Assembly (NCBI RefSeq): GCF_000467125.1
Contig: NZ_BATJ01000025.1
Span: 1 to 64,000 of the forward strand
From: Vibrio proteolyticus NBRC 13287
GTDB lineage: Bacteria; Pseudomonadota; Gammaproteobacteria; Enterobacterales; Vibrionaceae
DNA length: 64,000 bases
Direction: 5' to 3'
The notes beneath the pieces were generated by a model. That model had not been told where the DNA came from. It did no database searches and worked only from the letters and a program-made list of their open reading frames with translations. Each line of letters begins with the position of its first letter. The stretch's first letter is position 1. A program made the translations under genes and the position numbers. This document shows positions 60,407 through 64,000 of this stretch, piece by piece.

Positions 60407-62734
60407 GTGGCGGTGGAATTTACAGTGAGTTATAGAGTAGTACGGCTAACGGAACTGATGACGCATGAGTTCGGTCAAGTCGAAGGGGATATCGAAAGGT
60501 TAACGGAAAGGGCACTGAGTTCTGCAATCCCTCATGGCATGAGTTTCTCTCGCTTTATGGACAAACTCAAAAGTGGTGAATTGGCCCTGTTGACGGACAC
60601 TCCATCTAAGCCAGTGATGCTTAGAAATGGAATGAGTAAATCGTGGAGCTTGTCTACTGAAGGGCAAGAGGCCTTATCGCCAGAGGCAAAAAATGCCTTT
60701 CTCTCTAGAGCGAAAATATCTCGTGGAGCGGTAAGTAGAGCAGCGTCAAGTCAAAGCCGTGCGGCATACGCTCCAAGTATCGAAGAGACCTATGTCCCTG
60801 AGCCCATTAAGCCTGATACTTCTGATGCACCACCTAAGCTCAAATATGAATATTGTTTTGAGGTCGCTTGTTCCGACGAAACGTTAAGAAAAAGCGTAGG
60901 CTGTGCGTTTCAACTGGGTAAGACTAAGCAAGAAGCCATGATTGGTCGCTGGGAGACGGAGCCTACAGAATACGGTACTAAATACACCGCCCATACTGCC
61001 TTTGATGAGCCGAAAAAATTGTTTGCGAAAGTGGCGGATAGTTCAATGGGCATCAACGTACCTGACGGCGTGCAAGTGAAACCAATAGGCTCCGGTGTTG
61101 TGGAAGAAGCGTTTATCCCAGTCGTCCCATCGGTGCAGCTAGGAGAGCGATTAGGACTGCCGACGGAAGGTTATTATTACCACTTTCATAACGACCGATT
61201 AGTGCAAGAGTACAAGCTGCTGGGTGAGGGCAAGTGGGCATTTTACGCTACATGTTCCACGCATGAGCAACTGAATGATGAGCAAGGCTACAACCGACTG
61301 CAAAGTGCTATCTTAGTGTACTGGAAACTCGCAGGCCAAGACGTTGAAAACCAGAGCCTTGTTTACCTTGAACAGCAGATCACCCGAGAAGAGCTCGATA
61401 ACCTCAATGACGACTGGGTGGCTCAGCACGGTATCAAGCTTAATATCAGTGAGCTTCTTGCAGCACCAAAACAATCTATCGTTAAACGGCCAGTAGCAAA
61501 CTCTGCGGAGACGATAAAGTCAGACAAAGAAACCGCATTGCCGCCGCTGCCACCTTGTACCTATAGCTGTATAGCGAACACCCATTACGATTATTCAGAT
61601 ATATTCATTGCAGAAACCCAGTTCAAAGCGATCAATAGTGACCGTTTATTTGGGAAAGAACTTCCTGTCACGAACTTAGCCACAATCACAACAGCTTCAA
61701 GAGCCACTGATTATGGTAAAGCAGCACTACTTGCTATTCCCGCGAAATCTGCGGTGACGAACCTTGGGATTCTGAGTACCAATACGGCCAATACGATTGG
61801 GACATGGTCGATTTCAGGAGAGGCGCTAGCGGGCTTTGCTCGAATGGGCGGTTTTCTAGTTGCGGCCTTATGGCCTTCTCAGCTTGGTGATGGAACCTTA
61901 GAAGGTAATTCTGATATCTCTACTAATGACACCACTACGATGCGCGTACGTTTCAATATGTACACGGACGAAAATGGCAAACAACAAGTGGTTGGTATCA
62001 AAACGGGTGAAGGCAGTCCATATGGTGATCTAGTGGCTAAGCGTCAGGCTGTGCAACAAGGACAGAACTTTGTTGCGGAGTTAGACAGCGGTATTACTAT
62101 AACGTGGACGCCCGATGGTTCAACGGATGTGCTGACACCCGATACAGTCTTACCCGAAAATGATCAGCTTGATGTTCACAATATCTGGGTACGCCCGATT
62201 GAAGAACACGAACAAGAGATAGGCACGGTTCTCTATCCAGAGGAAGATCTTGCTGAGTATATAGTGACTTTTCCTACTGATGCGGGACTGTCGCCCTTGT
62301 ACTTAGTATTTAATAAGCGTAGTGCCGGAATTACTAAGGTAAAACCATTGGAAGTGGGCACTTACGGAGACTTAGCGCCAAGAAGCAAAAAGGATGGAAT
62401 GGATATAGATCATATTCCATCTCAAGCTGCGTTAAGAAGAGCACTAGAAAGTGCATTAGGTCAAACTCTTACTAAAGATCAAGAGCGTGAGTTAATTAAT
62501 AGTGCTGCTGCTATTGCTATACCTCAGGAAGTGCATCGAAAATGTAGTGAAACATATGGCGGTAGAAATCAAGCCAATAAGCAGCAAGTTGATGCTGGTG
62601 ATTTAGAGGCGGCAGTAAACTCGAATTTTGATGCTATCAAAGGGTGTTTGAAAAACGAAGGTTATACTGAGCAAGAGCTAGAGAATGCTAGAGTTCAACT
62701 GCATGAAATTAACACAAAAAATGGTTGGTACTAA
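60407..62734 (+). CDS. S-type-pyocin/HNH-like toxin with MIX-like segment (probable T6SS cargo effector)
   Basis: A 775-residue toxin. Residues about 246-280 (LGERLGLPTEGYYYHFHNDRLVQEYKLL) resemble the MIX motif of type VI effectors. Residues 430-500 are Gly/Ala-rich and hydrophobic. Residues 510-636 form an S-type pyocin domain. The C-terminal 648-775 carries GMDIDHIPSQ and EVHRKCSETYGGRN, a His-rich HNH-type nuclease-like domain. The set matches the MIX-pyocinS-HNH layout of V. parahaemolyticus VPA1263. GTG starts at 60407, 60413 or 60425 are all possible. No VgrG, PAAR or T6SS genes lie nearby. Confidence 0.8.
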   Translation: MAVEFTVSYRVVRLTELMTHEFGQVEGDIERLTERALSSAIPHGMSFSRFMDKLKSGELALLTDTPSKPVMLRNGMSKSWSLSTEGQEALSPEAKNAFLSRAKISRGAVSRAASSQSRAAYAPSIEETYVPEPIKPDTSDAPPKLKYEYCFEVACSDETLRKSVGCAFQLGKTKQEAMIGRWETEPTEYGTKYTAHTAFDEPKKLFAKVADSSMGINVPDGVQVKPIGSGVVEEAFIPVVPSVQLGERLGLPTEGYYYHFHNDRLVQEYKLLGEGKWAFYATCSTHEQLNDEQGYNRLQSAILVYWKLAGQDVENQSLVYLEQQITREELDNLNDDWVAQHGIKLNISELLAAPKQSIVKRPVANSAETIKSDKETALPPLPPCTYSCIANTHYDYSDIFIAETQFKAINSDRLFGKELPVTNLATITTASRATDYGKAALLAIPAKSAVTNLGILSTNTANTIGTWSISGEALAGFARMGGFLVAALWPSQLGDGTLEGNSDISTNDTTTMRVRFNMYTDENGKQQVVGIKTGEGSPYGDLVAKRQAVQQGQNFVAELDSGITITWTPDGSTDVLTPDTVLPENDQLDVHNIWVRPIEEHEQEIGTVLYPEEDLAEYIVTFPTDAGLSPLYLVFNKRSAGITKVKPLEVGTYGDLAPRSKKDGMDIDHIPSQAALRRALESALGQTLTKDQERELINSAAAIAIPQEVHRKCSETYGGRNQANKQQVDAGDLEAAVNSNFDAIKGCLKNEGYTEQELENARVQLHEINTKNGWY

Positions 62735-63154
62735 ATGATGACTTACAGGGATTTTCTGGGGAAGAAGTACGATGCTTTACTAAAGCAGTCAGCCTTCTTA
62801 TCTCTGATTGGAGGCAATGTGCCTGAAGTGTTGAACTCTAAAAGTGATGCCTTCTATATATGTGTTGACTCTTCTGGCGTAGAGCTCAGGTTTGATCGTC
62901 AAACTTCTGAGCTAACCACTATTGTAGTGACTAAGCCCGCTTTTTATGAGGGATCGCTTAATTTATTAACTAAACGTATTCAGGTTAGGAATGCCCTTGG
63001 TCTTCCATCAAATGAACGTCCTGAGAAAAGCATTCCTGTTCTTGGAAAAGTTGGGGCGATGGATGAGTATATTGATGAGCGAGGGTTCTCTACACAGGTA
63101 GTGTATAGAGTCGGAACTGATGATGTGGAGAGGGTGCATTATCAAAGAAAGTAG
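62735..63154 (+). CDS. Probable immunity protein for the pyocin/HNH-like toxin
   Basis: A 139-residue soluble protein whose ATG directly follows the toxin stop codon (zero gap), the usual place of a cognate immunity gene. I do not recognise its family with confidence. It has no signal or membrane segment, as expected for an immunity protein to a nuclease acting in the cytosol. Confidence 0.72.
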   Translation: MMTYRDFLGKKYDALLKQSAFLSLIGGNVPEVLNSKSDAFYICVDSSGVELRFDRQTSELTTIVVTKPAFYEGSLNLLTKRIQVRNALGLPSNERPEKSIPVLGKVGAMDEYIDERGFSTQVVYRVGTDDVERVHYQRK

Positions 63155-63338
63155 ACTGGAGGCTAGAAGGCGAAGAGGGTTACTTTGAACAGTGAGTTGC
63201 CGGTTTTGTACTGGCTCAATAGGGGGTACATTGATCTTATCAACAATGCTGGAGATAGAAGATTCATCAGAAGCAAGTATTGAAGAGTAAAGTCGCTTTT
63301 TAACAGATAACATATACTTTCAAACTGATGCATTGAGA

Positions 63339-63373
63339 CAAAAAAAGAATGGGGAGCGTAATTGCTCCCCATT
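63339..63373 (-). terminator. Terminator for the small exported protein
   Basis: AATGGGGAGC and GCTCCCCATT hairpin around 63348-63373, followed on the minus strand by a T-rich tail (A-run at 63339-63346). It ends the minus-strand gene pair. Confidence 0.75.
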
Positions 63374-63398
63374 GTCGTTTTTACCGTTGCTCGTGGTA

Positions 63399-63635
63399 TC
63401 ACTTTTCTTTGATTGCTTCACAGCCAGCAGGAACGGTTATAGTCGATACGTCCTTACCTGCTTCTTGTGCTGCTTTTGCATCCATTTTGTATTGAGTACA
63501 TTTTCCAATGCTGATGTTGACTGCGCCTGTATCTACAGATGGGTTACCTCCTAATGCTCCGCCTCCCTGAGCGAAAACAAAAGGTGTGATTAGGGTTGCG
63601 AGTAGAACGAGAATGTTCGTTGTAGTGTGACTCAT
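63399..63635 (-). CDS. Small exported protein of unknown function
   Basis: A 78-residue protein with a clear signal peptide (about 1-22, ending FVFAQ). The mature part is Gly-rich at first (GGGALGG) and has two cysteines (GKCTQY, PAGCEA) that could form a disulfide. I do not recognise it. It follows the lipoprotein gene by 38 nt on the same strand and ends before a strong terminator. Confidence 0.65.
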   Translation of the reverse strand: MSHTTTNILVLLATLITPFVFAQGGGALGGNPSVDTGAVNISIGKCTQYKMDAKAAQEAGKDVSTITVPAGCEAIKEK

Positions 63636-63673
63636 GGTGTTTCCTTATTGGGTAAAGTTGGATTTGTCGAGAG

Positions 63674-64000
63674 TTAGAAGGTGTAAACAAAGGTGCCTGA
63701 GCTTGAGGTGACTTCGATTTCTTTCACGCTGTCTACAGTGCAGTTGTTACTGTATCCGGTGTAGGTTTCACCGAACTTCAATTGAACGTTTCTAGAGAGC
63801 TCTGAGGCCGTACCAGCGGGTAGGCGGCAGTTACCTCGGTTGACAATGACATTGCTTATTACTGTGCTGTCAGTAACGGCTTGGATATCAAAGGCTAGTG
63901 TTCCCCAATGTGGGTTGGTGGATATCGACACTTCAATATCGCTGGTGACGGTTTGTGCTTCTTCCTGTTCGCTGCAAGCGGTGACTCCGAGAATCAGCAT
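63674..64000 (-). CDS. Lipoprotein-like protein (5' end beyond window)
   Basis: 108 visible residues, beginning MLILGVTACSEQ at the window edge. The LGVTAC stretch looks like the end of a lipoprotein signal peptide, too short as it stands, so the true start probably lies outside. The mature part has paired cysteines (GNCRL and NNCTV) and beta-type sequence. Function unknown; probably co-transcribed with the next small exported protein. Confidence 0.6.
   Translation of the reverse strand: MLILGVTACSEQEEAQTVTSDIEVSISTNPHWGTLAFDIQAVTDSTVISNVIVNRGNCRLPAGTASELSRNVQLKFGETYTGYSNNCTVDSVKEIEVTSSSGTFVYTF

Larger units (their letters stand above)
44676..64000. mobile_element. Integrative genomic island at the 3' end of trmA (left part; right end outside window)
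   Basis: From 44,718 the DNA becomes clearly more AT-rich and loses core synteny. It starts with a P4-type integrase reading inward, then carries IS elements, a DprA-like/HAD-PRTase cassette, Gp2-like replication-type proteins, AlpA regulator, RNase H and a toxin-immunity pair. No second copy of the trmA tail is seen up to 64,000, so the element continues. No conjugation, capsid or T6SS structural gene is visible in this part. Confidence 0.8.

Noticed and set aside
44676..64000. CRISPR array or Cas genes
   Set aside because: No regularly spaced repeats and no Cas-type protein were seen; the repeats present are IS ends and hairpins.

Overview
The window is a Vibrio-type gammaproteobacterial chromosome segment. 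The evidence is the gene order hemCDXY / cyaA / cyaY / lptM-lysA-dapF-DUF484-xerC-yigB, then yhhN-yhhL-rsmD-ftsYEX-rpoH, glpEG, ubiCA / plsB / dgkA / lexA / dinF / sthA / fabR-yijD, together with protein sequences close to those of Vibrio cholerae and V. fluvialis/furnissii. The species cannot be fixed from the sequence. I found no tRNA, rRNA or CRISPR array.

Positions 1 to about 44,670 are core genome, dense and mostly housekeeping: haem synthesis (hemC-D-X-Y, minus strand) divergent from adenylate cyclase (cyaA, with a CRP-like site); lysine/peptidoglycan precursor synthesis and chromosome-dimer resolution; lipid and nucleotide phosphatase functions (pldB-yigL); an EAL-HDOD signalling protein; an arsenate-resistance operon of the arsR-GAPDH-phosphatase-arsJ type (detoxification through 1-arseno-3-phosphoglycerate export); SRP receptor and divisome genes ftsYEX with the heat-shock sigma factor; ubiquinone synthesis; phospholipid synthesis; SOS regulation (lexA with two SOS boxes); and fatty-acid regulation (fabR). 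Less ordinary core items are a cystatin-motif lipoprotein, a 26-residue membrane peptide, a cluster of DnaA-box-like sites before glpE, and a Fur-box-preceded methyltransferase between lexA and dinF.

At 44,676 the conserved 3' tail of trmA (expected next to yijD) is present, but only its last 13 codons. It is followed at once by DNA of different character and a P4-type tyrosine integrase. The rest of the window (about 19.3 kb, visibly more AT-rich) is therefore read as the left part of an integrative genomic island inserted at the 3' end of trmA. Its right end lies outside the window.

The island carries, in order: integrase; an IS256-family element with an 8-bp target duplication; a zinc-motif protein divergent from a DprA/Smf-like protein and a HAD-phosphoribosyltransferase fusion (a possible nucleotide-signalling or defence cassette); a decayed IS3-type transposase split by a deleted IS5/IS903-like element that itself hosts an intact IS3-family element; a winged-helix protein; three tandem inovirus-Gp2/YagK-YfjJ-like proteins of which only the first keeps both active-site motifs; an AlpA-type regulator; an RNase H; an unknown 366-residue protein; a NYN-LOTUS protein; and a large S-type-pyocin/HNH-like toxin with a MIX-like segment plus a probable immunity gene. 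Two small exported proteins close the window.

The most novel-looking pattern is that the three Gp2-like genes and the alpA gene each begin directly after a different inverted repeat that pairs with their own ribosome-binding site. This suggests a shared translational or operator-based control of the replication/regulation block of the island.
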